Below, piece after piece: positions 11,112-21,831 of a stretch of 64,000 nt of DNA. Source of the DNA: Scilla litardierei (taxonomy: Eukaryota; Streptophyta; Magnoliopsida; Asparagales; Asparagaceae). Each line of letters begins with the position of its first letter. The first letter of the stretch is position 1. The stretch covers positions 282,784,165 to 282,848,164 of the forward strand of contig CM061142.1 of NCBI GenBank assembly GCA_030789695.1, written 5' to 3'. A program made the translations under genes and the position numbers. The notes beneath the pieces were generated by a model. The model was given only the letters and a program-made list of their open reading frames with translations, was not told the DNA's origin and did no database searches.

Positions 11112-12359
11112 ATTCAATAAAGCATAATTAATTCCATAAATTCTTTATCACATAGTATGAGATACTAAGACATCTGTGTAATGTATACAGGTGGCTGATA
11201 TGAAGCAGAGGTTGGAAGAAGTTCCGAGGACGGTCGGCATCTGAGCAATCGTTGCTGCTAGGGCCGTGCGAGGACTTCAAGAGACATGAAGAAGGAGCCG
11301 ATACTTATGTTCTTTTATGAATAAAATGTATCGTTCCTTAAAGTTAAAACAATGATTGAGTGATTTACACTCAAGGTTTATTTGATAAACAAATTATGAT
11401 TCATTTTTATGAATCCGTTGTTTGAATAGATATCTCGAAAAATGTGCTTTCTTTTGAAATTGAGATTTGTTGAGAATGGCTTAAAGTCTTGTGAATGTGG
11501 ATATCTGAGTTGGTTGTATAAATTCTCGAACTATGATGCAGAGCTTCAGAAAATTTTGATTGTTTGGAGCTGACTTAATGTAATAGTTAGTCGATAGTTA
11601 AGTATAAGTTCCAGGATCATATAAATTGTGTATGATCACAATTATACAAAGTTTAAGATTAATTCTTAATAAACTACATTTAATTCTTAAAGAGTTATTA
11701 TTACATGTAGTTAAGGAAATGTACAATGTAGGACGTTTGACTGAGTAAGTCAAAGTCAAGATTCCTTAAACTGATCTTGATATGACTCATTCGTCAAACC
11801 CAACCTGACACTAGTACGTTCCATCTAAGCACATATCATATGGTTATGCTCTTCACATATTTAGTCTAAATATGATTTAGATATATAATTGAAGTACTTA
11901 ACCAGATAATTCTTAAAGTCAGTGGGAGCTAGCTCATATACTTCGTTCCGGTTTCTCGGACTAAGTAAAAAGGTTACCAACTTATTTGAATCATCTATAT
12001 AAAACATTGAATCAGAATAGTTTTGATTCAATTGAATATATAGAGACTTAGGGTGTCATGTATGTACTTGACATATTGAAACAAGAAAATTCGAATGAGC
12101 TGAGACTGACTTATAGAAATGTTAGACCTTACATCTAGATTGTATGAGCTAATTGTTAGCTATACAAAGAAAGGAAAATTGATCCAAATCATTTTTCAAA
12201 GGATCAAACTTGTGTGATCAAGAGATGTGTAAATAATAAATCCATTAAAATGCATTATAGATACTCGTTAGTAAATCCACTTTTAGGTTTGTCATATGAA
12301 TGTCCAATATGACTGATATACTATAATGGTATGAGATACCGAGATAAATAGCCTAAGTG
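11112..12359 (+). other. Non-coding 3' internal region of the Copia element
   Basis: About 1.25 kb with stops in all frames. Short phrases such as CAGTGGGAGCTAG resemble remnants of Copia pol or 3' untranslated sequence, but no domain can be read. Confidence 0.5.
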
Positions 12360-12370
12360 CAAGTGTGAGA
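12360..12370 (+). other. Polypurine tract before the Copia 3' LTR
   Basis: CAAGTGTGAGA abuts TGTAGG. It is close to the usual Copia tract CAAGTGGGAGA. Confidence 0.6.
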
Positions 12371-14782
12371 TGTAGGAGGATATATGCCCATAAGGCGATT
12401 TATCCTAAGTGTACGTCTTGTTAAATATAATATATGGTGTCCATTATCCTAAGTATGAATTCGGATTTATACTTAGATAATGTCTATAGACTTACAGTTA
12501 GGTCCTTACGTATCCAGATAAGATCTCTCGATTATGAGTAGTAAGCGACTGTATTGAAATTTAAGTCTAAAACGGTTCGTGGTCATAGATGTGTCGAGAA
12601 CTGGATATCGGCACATCGGATAGACCACTGTATCTTTGTCTTACCTTAGGGTAATGATGATCTCATAGTCATTCGACTTGGTGAAGTCGAAGACGAGACA
12701 CATGTGCTCATTGGAGAATGAGTTCACTGAACGACCAAATTAGAGTTATTAAATGGTTAACTTTAACTAAAATGTCTATAATAACTCTAGAGTGATGATA
12801 GGTAAGCTGGTCATTAAGACCTGAAGTCATTTGTACAAACCTGTGAGTAAACGGTGTCGCTTAGACCTATGATCTAGCTTCGAGGCTAGGCCTGCTAAAA
12901 GATCTTAGGTTGGGTTACACCTGAAGCTCTCGAGGCGAGTAGATGACTAAGATGGGATTCATCTCTTTCGTTAAAGGGAAGTTAGTGTCACATGTTCAGT
13001 ACGGTCTTTGTGTTAATCCTCGGCTGGGGTACGTTGTACGATGTAAACGTGAATACAACAAAGATCGCCATATACTAACCAATGTTGTCTAATGGGATTG
13101 ACAGTAAACCATACCCTAGGCCAACAGAGACACAGTCTTGACGAAGGGATTATAGCTAACGGAATTCATCACTGACACAGCCAAAGTAAACCCAACGATA
13201 CTTTTGTCAATGGGTCGATCACGTTATGATGATTCTGAAACAGGGACGACAACTACTGCTCGTGGTGACTGTCGTCTAGGGGTATCGAGCCCCAACCTGT
13301 AGTAAGGTCAGGCTGTAGGGTCTCACACCGAGTAGCATTTGTGTCTTAGTAATATGAAGATTAATAAGATAAATTCATTCGATGAAATTGGAATAGTTAA
13401 CGTTCACAAGCCAGTTGTGAGACTAAGTCGTAGATGTAATAGGGACATTGTTGCATCTGATGCAAACACAGATTAAACATGTCGTAAATTGATTACGACA
13501 ATATTTTTAGGAACAAAAGCTTTGGAAAGGGTTACCTAGCTAACTGGATAGTCTCGGTCTAAACACAGGTTCAAACCGTGTCCAAATCGGAGCTCAAACG
13601 AGCCCAGAAACGCAAAAACAGTCAAAGGCAAAGTGGGTTAGACCCACTTGGGCTAATGGGTCCATCCGCAAAGGGCTAATTGGCGTAGCCTGCTGGAAAC
13701 AGCGGGTCGGTCGCTGCTGCAACGGGCCTAACCCGCTGTTAGCAGCGGGCGTGCGCCCGCTGCTCTGCGTGCGCGCCCGCTGTCCAGCGGGCCGGCGCGC
13801 GCACCCGCCTTTGCCTTGGGCGGGTGCGCCCGCTAAGCCTAGCGAGCGTGCCCGCAACTTAAGTAAAAGTAGGGTTTTTTGAAACCCCTTTTGACGGCTA
13901 CGAAAATTGACTTTTTGCTCATCTTTGGGCAATTGTTTGAGGGGTCAAACAAAGTCGAAATTCGTCGCCGTCCATTCCTATGCGTTCACCATTCGAAGCC
14001 ATTCGAATTGATAGCTTGTTTGCTGTCTAAAGTTTAATAGGTAAGGAGAATTAATTCGTTGAAGTTGGCTTTTATGAAAAGCTTACTAAAACTTTAATTA
14101 AGCTAAATTAGCTTAATTAATTCTCTTCTATTTTGTTTTGTACCACATTGCTCACAACGAAAAGAGAAGTGCCGACTCTCTATATAAATAGGGTGCATTC
14201 TCTTCGTTAAAAACACACCAAGTCCTCGATCGAGTAGCTCCGGATTTTAGAGCAAGCTCGATTTACGACTAAAGTATTCTTTCTCTCTTCTTCCTATTCT
14301 TCAGACTAGTCCTGGCAAGACTACGAAGGGTGTTAGGATTCGGATCCAGACGTCTAAGACGCGGGTCTACTCAAGTGAAACCTTCTACCGAGTGTGATCG
14401 ACTTGGAGGCGGGTGTCGGCTCGGGCAGATCGGTTCGAAGGTGCGAGGCGGCTCGGGTAGATCGAGTCAAGGCGGTTCGGCTACGAGGAGCATCAGAAGA
14501 CGGTGCGGTACATTTTTCCCGCCCCAGGGTCGAGATTCCGGGTATGTTCTCTAAGTAATTTTTAGTATAGTTTAATTTTGTCGCAGTAGGATAGATCCCT
14601 CTTGGGGTGGTCAGATCCACCCCAAGTTGGCATAGATTTGGCTAGGTTCTGGCTCCCTCAGGGCCTAGCTAAATTGTTTAGCTAGATAGTATAATTTTTC
14701 CGCTGCGCTTTTTGCCTCTGTGGTCCGTCCGACTTAGGACGGACACAGATCCGAGCTCTGAGGGTCCGCCAAAACCCTTACG
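12371..14782 (+). repeat. 3' LTR of the gag-only Copia element
   Basis: 2412 bp, aligned with 5913-8310. The final CA has become CG. It carries the same GC palindrome cluster (about 13690-13860) and TATA box (14182-14191). Confidence 0.9.
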
Positions 14783-15213
14783 GCAGGGCCCCTGCAGGGC
14801 CTGCAGCAGGACCGACAGGCCCCTTACGGGCACCTGACGGCCTGGCAGAGGCCCGCCGAGCTTTGGGAAGAGCACCCGGGTCCCCGTGACATCTAGGTCC
14901 CCCCGAGTTTTCGTTGATGATTTTCAACATCTTCTGGGACTGGAGGATGATATGGAAGATCTTCAGGGGCTCCATGGACCATGGTTTTCAGTCTGACGAT
15001 CTCCCAAGCATCAGCGTTTCTATTTTGGGCATGTAGGACCTTCAAAAGTGACTGACGACTATCATGACTTTCTTCCGGACATCGTTGAAGGCGATAAAAA
15101 GACCAATCTTATCCTTTTGACAAGAGAGAAGGCATGCAACCTATTTGGAACGGATGGCCCATGCACTTCATGCAACACCTTGACGACACAGTGATTTTTT
15201 GGGGGCAGAGTAA
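14783..15213 (+). pseudogene. 3' internal remnant of the small LTR element
   Basis: It continues the GC-rich CTGCAGG sequence interrupted at 5912, then about 300 bp with only short open runs. It ends in TTTTTTGGGGGCAGAGTAA (polypurine tract, about 15195-15213) directly before the 3' LTR. No pol domain is readable. Confidence 0.5.
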
Positions 15214-15656
15214 TGATGGGATCGTCGAGTTCAGATTTGCAGTTTTTGGCCCGTTAGGGACAATTTTATAATTTTAGGATTTTTAGGGGTCTTCGTAATT
15301 TTCTAGTCTTTTGGGGTTTTCTACAATTTTACATATTTTTGAACTCTATTTATAGGTGGGAGGGACTAAGGGGTTTTCCATGCATGATTTGAAGAAGAAA
15401 ACTTATTAGAGGTGAGATTATCCCTCTTTCTTTGGAGAGCGCGGCACTCTCTCGAATCGGCGGCTTGGGAGAGAGATCTTCTCGAAAGGTCTCATCTTTA
15501 GCTTGTATTCTCTTTATTTTTAGATTATCTTCAGTAAAAATCATCTCTTTTCCCCTAATACTCTCTCTAAAACCCTAAAATTCCATTTCCTCTAAAAATC
15601 TCTCCTTTCCACCAAAACCATCCTTTTACACACCAAAGCCCTAGAAAATCATATCA
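15214..15656 (+). repeat. 3' LTR of the small LTR element
   Basis: 443 bp, TGATGGGATCG...ATATCA, the diverged partner of 4942-5373. It shares the TCCCTCTTTCTTTGGAGAGC phrase and the TATTTATAG box. Confidence 0.85.
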
Positions 15657-15912
15657 AACAATAACATGACTTAGAAACTTTTACAATACAGTTATAAATT
15701 GCAAACTCATATGCATGCCTTTTCTATGGTTTGTTTCACTCATAACTTGTTACATTTCAGTCAATAGCTTACTTTTCTTTTAATTGTTTAATATGTTCAT
15801 AGCTTGGTATACTTTTGTTCCTAGTTTACTTTTACCTGACTTGTACTAGTATGTTTTTTTGCTTCATACATAAACCATATGCATGGATTAAATATAATCT
15901 ACTTCTAAGATG

Positions 15913-15917
15913 GCGGT
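15913..15917 (+). repeat. Target-site duplication GCGGT (left)
   Basis: GCGGT directly precedes TGATCG. The identical pentamer follows the other LTR at 27789-27793. Confidence 0.95.
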
Positions 15918-16286
15918 TGATCGCGCCCCGGATACACGTCCCGGAGCGACGGTTGTAGTTTTACCGCAAGCGCACGGTGTAGCGGCGAGCGGGTTATCGA
16001 ACACAGGGAGGACGAATGAAAGTGCCTGCTCCGAACAACCTGGCTATTAATAACAGAAAAGAGAGAATTTTCCTTTGGCGATCCTGTCACAATCGTCAGA
16101 CAAAATATGGGGATATAAAATCAAATAAAGGACGCCTAGGGAATGAGGAATCCCCGCTACTCACCGTATCTCGTCAATGTAATTCATTGGTATCAACATT
16201 GCTAGGGTAGAATTTCGGATGAACTAGTTGCAACTGAATGTAAAACCTAGCTCACGCTCTCGCGCTGTTGCCGGTCTATAGCTATC

Positions 16287-16590
16287 CTAGGTTTGGGTCC
16301 AATCTCTTGCAAACCCTAGCCTAGGCAAGCTAGCATTAGGATCAACATCATCGTTCAATCGCGCCCCGAGCCCACTTTCGTGCAAACTCGGGCCACGACC
16401 TAGGTTGGGATAGTTCTTACCCGTCCAATCTCTTGCAAACGGGTATCGGCATGGAATTCCAACCGAAAACCCTAATATCGGTCCAATCTCTTGCAAACCG
16501 ATACTACGGAAACTCGATTCCAACCCAATTCGGATTTCTAGGGTTTCCTATCGAATTGGGATCCAATCTCTTACAAATCCCAATCGATAT
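16287..16590. repeat. Interspersed TCCAATCTCTTGCAAA repeats in the LTR
   Basis: The 16-mer, with minor changes, occurs about four times at 45-130 bp spacing (around 16298, 16427, 16482 and 16561). The flanking bases on each side of a copy tend to match each other (for example GGGTA..CGGGTA and ATCGG..ACCGAT). The same pattern is present in the other LTR at about 26340-26625. Confidence 0.7.
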
Positions 16591-17069
16591 GAACGCCTAG
16601 CTATCCGTAGTAAATCGATCCCAATCTAACCCTAATAGCAATTCTAGCAATATTTCTACAAATTCATAACAAATAAGAAATTGGGCTCGTAGGGTTCATC
16701 CCCACGCCCCAAGACGTATAGACTACTCACAATTCATATCACAAGTGCAAAAATAATCAATTGAAATAACAAGAGAATTCATCACCATATGCAAATAAGC
16801 AATAAAAATGAGATTTTTAATGGAGAGGGAGACAAACCAATAAAGTTCTTCCAAGGATCCAACAAAAATAAACTTTCTTCTCCTCTCCAATCACAAGAAT
16901 CAAAACCTAAAAAGTTTAATCTAAAAAGCTGCAAAAAGTAAAGAGAAAAGCTCTCTAACCTAGGGTAAAAACAGGGGTTAAATACCCCCCAAAATCGTCA
17001 AAAAAACTGTGACCAAAATGCCCCTGCGCAGCCTGAAAATCGCAATTTTCGCTACAGGCAGCGCGTCGC

Positions 17070-17460
17070 ACTCGGCCGAGTGACAAAAGTCGCTCGGCCG
17101 AGTAAGAAACCCTGAAAATTTCCAGTAAGTCTTGGTCTTCGGGGGTCTTCACTTCGGGGGTGACTCGGTCGAGTGAGTTGTCGTCACTCGGCCGATGGCT
17201 TCTTTGTACTCGGGCGGTCGGCATTTTCCACTCGGCCGAGTGGGTCTTCTGAAGCTCAGGCAGACGAAAAACAGTAAGTTGGCACTTTTTGATGGGCGTC
17301 GTCTGAGTGCCACTCGGCCGGACGGAGTCTCGTCACTCGGCCGATGTGGCTTCCGATGCTCGGCCGAATGCACACATAAAACGTGTCCGATCTGGTCGGC
17401 CGAGCGGTGTCTCGCTGGTCGGCCGAGTGACTCCTTCTCTCGGCCGAGTGAGACACCAAA
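17070..17460. promoter_or_regulatory. CTCGGCCGAGTG palindrome cluster in the 3' LTR
   Basis: More than ten full or half copies of ACTCGGCCGAGT occur over about 400 bp. The equivalent is in the 5' LTR at about 27115-27500, and a further internal cluster is at 22400-22730. The motif is fully palindromic and CpG-containing. It produces long spurious ORFs on both strands. Confidence 0.8.
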
Positions 17461-17745
17461 AATGCCCAAACAGCTTGTTTTTGCCTCCTCGTCGCTCCTG
17501 CGACGTTCTTTCTTCTTCCGCTCCTCTCCAATAACAAAATACCCCTCGGGGAAGTCATCGGTGACACTCTGGAGTAGGCGTATCTCGGGATCACTCCAAA
17601 TCGCTCCAAATCTCCTGAAATATGACAAAAACAACAAATCGTGAAAAGCATCGCAATATTGTTGATAAATCGTGAAAAGCGTGATTTGAGCGATCTAAAT
17701 GACATGCAATGATGCGGAAAAAAGGTGTAAAATATGGAGCGATCA

Positions 17746-17760
17746 AAATCCCCCAAGCTT
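17746..17760 (-). other. Polypurine tract of the Athila-like element
   Basis: Read on the minus strand, AAGCTTGGGGGATTT directly precedes the 3' LTR TGATCG. Confidence 0.8.
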
Positions 17761-19698
17761 ACCTCTTACTCGTCCTCTAGGAAGATAAGTAAAATGCGAA
17801 CCCGGTGGATTCGGAAAATGAAAACGACGAAAAACGAAAAAAACGAAGAACGAAGAAAAACGAAAAACGAAATAAAAACGAAGGAGAAAGAAGGAAGCAA
17901 AGAGGGAAGCTGCTAGATCATTTTCTCAGGACGTGGGTTTTGCTTACTCGTATAGGATGCCCCGAATGTAAGACACATGTCAAAGAATTTTATTTCGATA
18001 TCATAGTATAATGGTGCAAATAGAAATAGAAAACCCAAGAATAATGATATAACATGAAAAACGGAATAATTTTAGAGTTAACATCGTCTGAATCATTTAA
18101 AGCGGTATACAACATCACAGATCACACACTTTTCAATTGAACGGTTTCTAAGAGGAGTATAAGAATATCACGCAATAGAATAGAAAGAATATAAAAGTGT
18201 GGATTTCATGAAACGAGTGCTAGGCTTAGATTTCTGGATTTCGTAAAGCTAAAACGATCTCACCGAGTATAGAATATTACTTAGCCTAGGTTGTCGTGCA
18301 ACGTCAAGTAGTCACTCTCTCACACATCATTGGATCCCCCCCAAGCTTATCTATAAGCGTGGTGGCACAAAAACAATATTTACATCCCCATTTTTTATGA
18401 AGCTCCAAAAGTAATGAGAATAAAAACAAAAAGAGAGAAGAAAGAGAGAACATGAGATGTGATCGTTTATTGAGATTCTTTTCTCTTTTCTTTTCTTTTT
18501 TCTTTTCTCCTTTTTTTTTCAAATAGCATATATACACAATGATCCCAACTCAAAGAGAAATAAGGATATACAAGAATTTTTTTCTTTTTCTTTCTTTGGT
18601 TTTGGGAAATTTGGAGCTAGGAATTAATAGAGGGGGAAATGCCATATAATAGAATCGCTAAGGGGAGATTCACCGATGATTTTAAAATAGAGAAATGATG
18701 TTCAAGATATGTGGAGAAAGAAATAAATATGTCTCTCAGTTCACTCTATAGGACGTGCACGACAACTTCAGCAGGGTAATCTAATCTACTCAGTTTCGAT
18801 CACAAAAAAGCTAACTAATCCAGATTTATCATAGCTAACATCATTCAATCATCCTGAAGTGAAACGTACAAATCATGCATATAGAAGTGATGTAGGAAAA
18901 GAAAACGGTACTCCAGATATAAGCATTCAATGCGTGAATCTTGGTGTGTTTTCTGCGATAGCATACATATGAATATTCAGACTCAGCTAATAATAAAATT
19001 TCATCCATTTTCATGCGGAAAAAAGTGTGGGTTACTATCTCTAAATGCAAGGCAGATCATAGCATATGATATCAGAAATAAAATCTAGGACATGACAAAT
19101 ATAGCATGCATATAAAGAAAGCTAACTCCACGTCATCATCATCACAGAAAAGTCATCTCTAGCATGAGATGAAAAAGAAATAAAGATAAAGAGGAAAAAT
19201 GAAAATATTTACAATGCAGCACACAAAGAAAATAAGGAAAACGTGATGCATGGTAAAAAGGAAAAAAATGATGAAAATAAGTGCGAAAACGGAAAAAGGC
19301 GTGGAAAAACTAAAAAACAAAGGTGGTAAATCGAAAAGAACGTGAGAACTCACTCCCCCAAGCTAGAGTGCACAGTGTCCTCAATGTGCGAAGTGTGGCA
19401 CACCGAGAGACGTGTCAAGTGAGGGGTAAGTGAAGATGCATGCATGAGGAAAAAAAGAAAATAAAAATAATGAAATGAAAAATATGATGCAGACATGATG
19501 AATGCAGATACAGGAGTGATACAGATATAAAGGTGTGACACCAAAAACTCTCCCTCGCTCCCAAAAAGGATATATAAAGATATATAAACAAAATGTGTAC
19601 CCAAAAACAGTGAGGGGAGGGGGGATGAGCAAAAATCAACAGGACCCAGCAGAGACGGGCAGCACAACGGCAAAAAGAATCAATGGCATCAAGGGTGC
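17761..19698 (-). other. Non-coding 3' internal region of the Athila-like element
   Basis: About 1.9 kb with no credible ORF. It includes purine-rich tracts (GAAAAACGAAAAA-type at 17820-17900) and AT-rich low-complexity sequence. Long untranslated 3' regions are usual for Athila-class elements. Confidence 0.6.
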
Positions 19699-21831
19699 CT
19701 AAGAGGGTGGGGCTGCGCCGTCTCCGTCCTGAGGCGGATGAGGAGGAGGTGGTGGCTGTGGAACAGGCTGCTGAGCGGTTGTGGGTGTGGAAGTGGAAGC
19801 AGGCTGGTTGTGTGTAGGAGTGGGGGTGGGGACCTGCTGGGTGGGTACGCGAGGGAGCCGCTCTAGAACCTGGGTAAGACAATAGTGAATGTGCGGAAGT
19901 AGGTCAAAGCGGCGAGCCATATTGGTGACGGTGGCGGACAGGGTCCTAAGGTCACCTCTGAGGCCACTCACCGCCCCCTCGAGAGCACGAATGCTTTGAA
20001 GTACAGTGTCGGGGGGAGGTGGTGTAGAGGGGCGCACCGGTCTGTGCTGTGCAGGACGGGGCTGACGTACTCGGGTGGCGTAGGTGATGGGCTCAACATG
20101 TAAGTGGACGAAAGGTGCTGTGCTCGCAAGTGTGGGCCTAGCCTCAGTGGGAGGCCGGGGCGCAGGCTGGTAAGAAGTGGAGGCAGCAGCAACGGAAGAA
20201 GAGTATAAAAGTGGCAACGAGGCGGCCAGAGAGGTCGGTGACACAGATGTGTGGACAGATGCCACGACACTCTCAGAAAATACGGCAGCGGTGGAGACAG
20301 AGGCGGAAACCACGGTCTCCACGGCGGCAGCAAAAGAGGGCTCTCCGCACTCAACTATAGTCGGTGGGCGCTCAGGTAGGGCAGAGGAAACGGGCTCGAC
20401 GGACAGAGGGCCAGCAGTGGTGGTGGGCATGGAGGTAGTGGAGGTGGTCGTAGGCGTGGAGGTAGTGGAGGTGGGCTCAGCGAGGGTACTCCCGACACCG
20501 GCAGAAGTGTGGACAGAGGTGTCGGGAGCAGCAGAAATATCGGGCTGCTGAGGGGCCACCGGGTCAGCAGGAGCAGTAGGGTCAGCGGGTGCAGCGTGGG
20601 CAGCGTGGGCCTGCTCCGCCTGCTCAGCCTCCTCGGCCTCAAGCACATAGGTGGCGGGGATCAGGAGATCCATCGCCGGAAGCCAGTCCACCTGTGCTGG
20701 TGCAATCTGAGTCCGAGCTGGGCTCGGAAGGATCATGAAATCCGCACCATAGGGGCCATGCAACCAAACCCATTGCCGCTGACCATGCGGACGAAGCATC
20801 TTCATCCGGGCCAAGACATCTATGGACAGTGAAGTGGGGCCCGGGGCTCGTCGCACGTCAGCAGGGAAGTCCTCGCCGGTCATCATGGCGAGCAGGGTGA
20901 TCAGGCCGCCGCAGCATATCGGTGAGCGAGCGCCCACCGATATGATGATACGATCCAAAAACCAGCTCGTGATATCTATCACGACGGCGGGGGCCAACTC
21001 ATCGCCCTCCCTAGATAGAGCTCTGGGGCGTGTCATCGCGTAGAGCATATAAAGCTCCGGCGTGGACATCGTACCCGGCTCATATCTCGCCAAAAAGCTA
21101 GTCGCCATAAGGCGCTGAGCTATACGGAGGCAAGGGTGGACGATGGCTGAGGCCTTGGCCCTACTAGGGTCGAAGGCAGCAGGTAGACCCGTGATCCGGG
21201 CCCAGAAGGTGCCGGCGTCGAAGGAAGGTGGGGGAATGTGAGTGGGGGCGTAACCACGGTCGGCCCCGGGGACATCAGGCCACGAGAAGAAGGCTCTCAT
21301 CATACTGAGAGTGACCTGGCACTCTCGGTCCATGAACCTAAACGAGCATCCCTCGTCGGTCCGGGCGATGGAACTAAGCACCTCAAGTGTCGGACGGACG
21401 AATGTGTCCGCCGACACCTGGAAGAAATCTCGCCAACCCACGTTGTCATACAACGTGAGCATCCCCTCGAGTACCCCCAGGCGTCCTAGGTCTGCAAGGT
21501 GTGCGAACCTGGAGGGTACGATCGAGCGCTGGGAAATGCGCTCGAAGACGACGCGGTGTGCGTCGTCCCGGAACGTAATCCCCAGCGGCCCGATAAGTGG
21601 AGCCGGTGGTGGTGGCTGTGGGACGGCAGGGAGTGGCTGTGCGGGGTGAATGGGCTGTGCGGGCTCTGCAGGCTGTGTGGGGTGTGCGGGGCCTGCAGGC
21701 TGTGCTGGGTGAACGGGGTGTGGTGGAGTAGGCGGAGGAGAGTCCTCCACCTCGTGGGAGGGGCCGGAATCAACCGACCGCTTCCGCTTGGCGGAAGCTC
21801 TCCTCGACTGCGGCCGTGTCCGGGGCGGCAT
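19699..21831 (-). CDS. Extra ORF of the Athila-like element, plant-transposon-protein-like
   Basis: 710 residues, intact, ATG at 21831. Residues 1-80 are basic then Pro/Ala-rich, with an RRASAKRKR stretch that could be a nuclear signal. Residues about 85-330 form a globular region (EGMLTLYDNVGWRDFF, STPELYMLYAMTRPRAL, ICCGGLITLLAMMTGEDFP) that resembles the ATHILA ORF-1 / putative plant transposon protein families. Residues 395-620 are Ala/Thr/Ser/Pro-rich and disordered. About 615-680 is a helical, coiled-coil-like segment. Lying downstream of gag-protease, where envelope-like ORFs sit in Athila elements, it has no visible signal peptide or clear membrane segment, so I would not call it an envelope. 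Function is unknown. The family assignment is from pattern memory. Confidence 0.75.
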   Translation of the reverse strand: MPPRTRPQSRRASAKRKRSVDSGPSHEVEDSPPPTPPHPVHPAQPAGPAHPTQPAEPAQPIHPAQPLPAVPQPPPPAPLIGPLGITFRDDAHRVVFERISQRSIVPSRFAHLADLGRLGVLEGMLTLYDNVGWRDFFQVSADTFVRPTLEVLSSIARTDEGCSFRFMDRECQVTLSMMRAFFSWPDVPGADRGYAPTHIPPPSFDAGTFWARITGLPAAFDPSRAKASAIVHPCLRIAQRLMATSFLARYEPGTMSTPELYMLYAMTRPRALSREGDELAPAVVIDITSWFLDRIIISVGARSPICCGGLITLLAMMTGEDFPADVRRAPGPTSLSIDVLARMKMLRPHGQRQWVWLHGPYGADFMILPSPARTQIAPAQVDWLPAMDLLIPATYVLEAEEAEQAEQAHAAHAAPADPTAPADPVAPQQPDISAAPDTSVHTSAGVGSTLAEPTSTTSTPTTTSTTSMPTTTAGPLSVEPVSSALPERPPTIVECGEPSFAAAVETVVSASVSTAAVFSESVVASVHTSVSPTSLAASLPLLYSSSVAAASTSYQPAPRPPTEARPTLASTAPFVHLHVEPITYATRVRQPRPAQHRPVRPSTPPPPDTVLQSIRALEGAVSGLRGDLRTLSATVTNMARRFDLLPHIHYCLTQVLERLPRVPTQQVPTPTPTHNQPASTSTPTTAQQPVPQPPPPPHPPQDGDGAAPPS

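Larger units (their letters stand above)
5913..14782 (+). mobile_element. Gag-only Copia retrotransposon (TR-GAG-like)
   Basis: 8870 bp with LTRs at 5913-8310 and 12371-14782, both starting TGTAGGAGGATATAT. They end TTACA and TTACG respectively. A perfect tRNA-iMet primer site follows the 5' LTR and a Copia-type polypurine tract precedes the 3' LTR. The internal 4.06 kb has a long leader, a gag gene with one in-frame stop, and about 1.26 kb of non-coding sequence. Protease, integrase, reverse transcriptase and RNase H are all absent. Such gag-bearing, pol-less elements are known in plants as TR-GAGs and must borrow enzymes. It sits inside the 4942-15656 element and is therefore younger. Confidence 0.92.
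4942..15656 (+). mobile_element. Small LTR retrotransposon, split by a Copia insertion
   Basis: Two direct repeats (4942-5373 and 15214-15656) begin TGATGGGATCG and end in ATATCA. Between them lie a tRNA-Met-like primer site at 5376 and a polypurine stretch before 15214. Excluding the nested Copia element (5913-14782), the internal region is only about 970 bp, so this is a non-autonomous or internally deleted element. Flanking pentamers are AAAAA (4937-4941) and AACAA (15657-15661), a 4/5 match that could be a decayed target duplication. Confidence 0.8.
15918..17745 (-). repeat. 3' LTR of the Athila-like element
   Basis: 1828 bp and nearly identical to 25962-27788. It contains (16290-16590) repeats of TCCAATCTCTTGCAAA each followed by a short unique phrase. 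It also contains a cluster of CACTCGGCCGAGTG palindromes at about 17070-17460. Confidence 0.95.

Noticed and set aside
17149..17644. Overlapping 149- and 162-codon frames on both strands of the Athila-like LTR
   Set aside because: They arise from the self-complementary CTCGGCCGAG repeats, which lack stops in either direction. The 27193-27688 copies are the same LTR sequence.
19968..20648. Minus-strand Pro/Leu/Ser-rich frames inside the 710-codon ORF
   Set aside because: Alternative frames of a low-complexity Ala/Thr/Ser/Pro-coding stretch, not separate genes.
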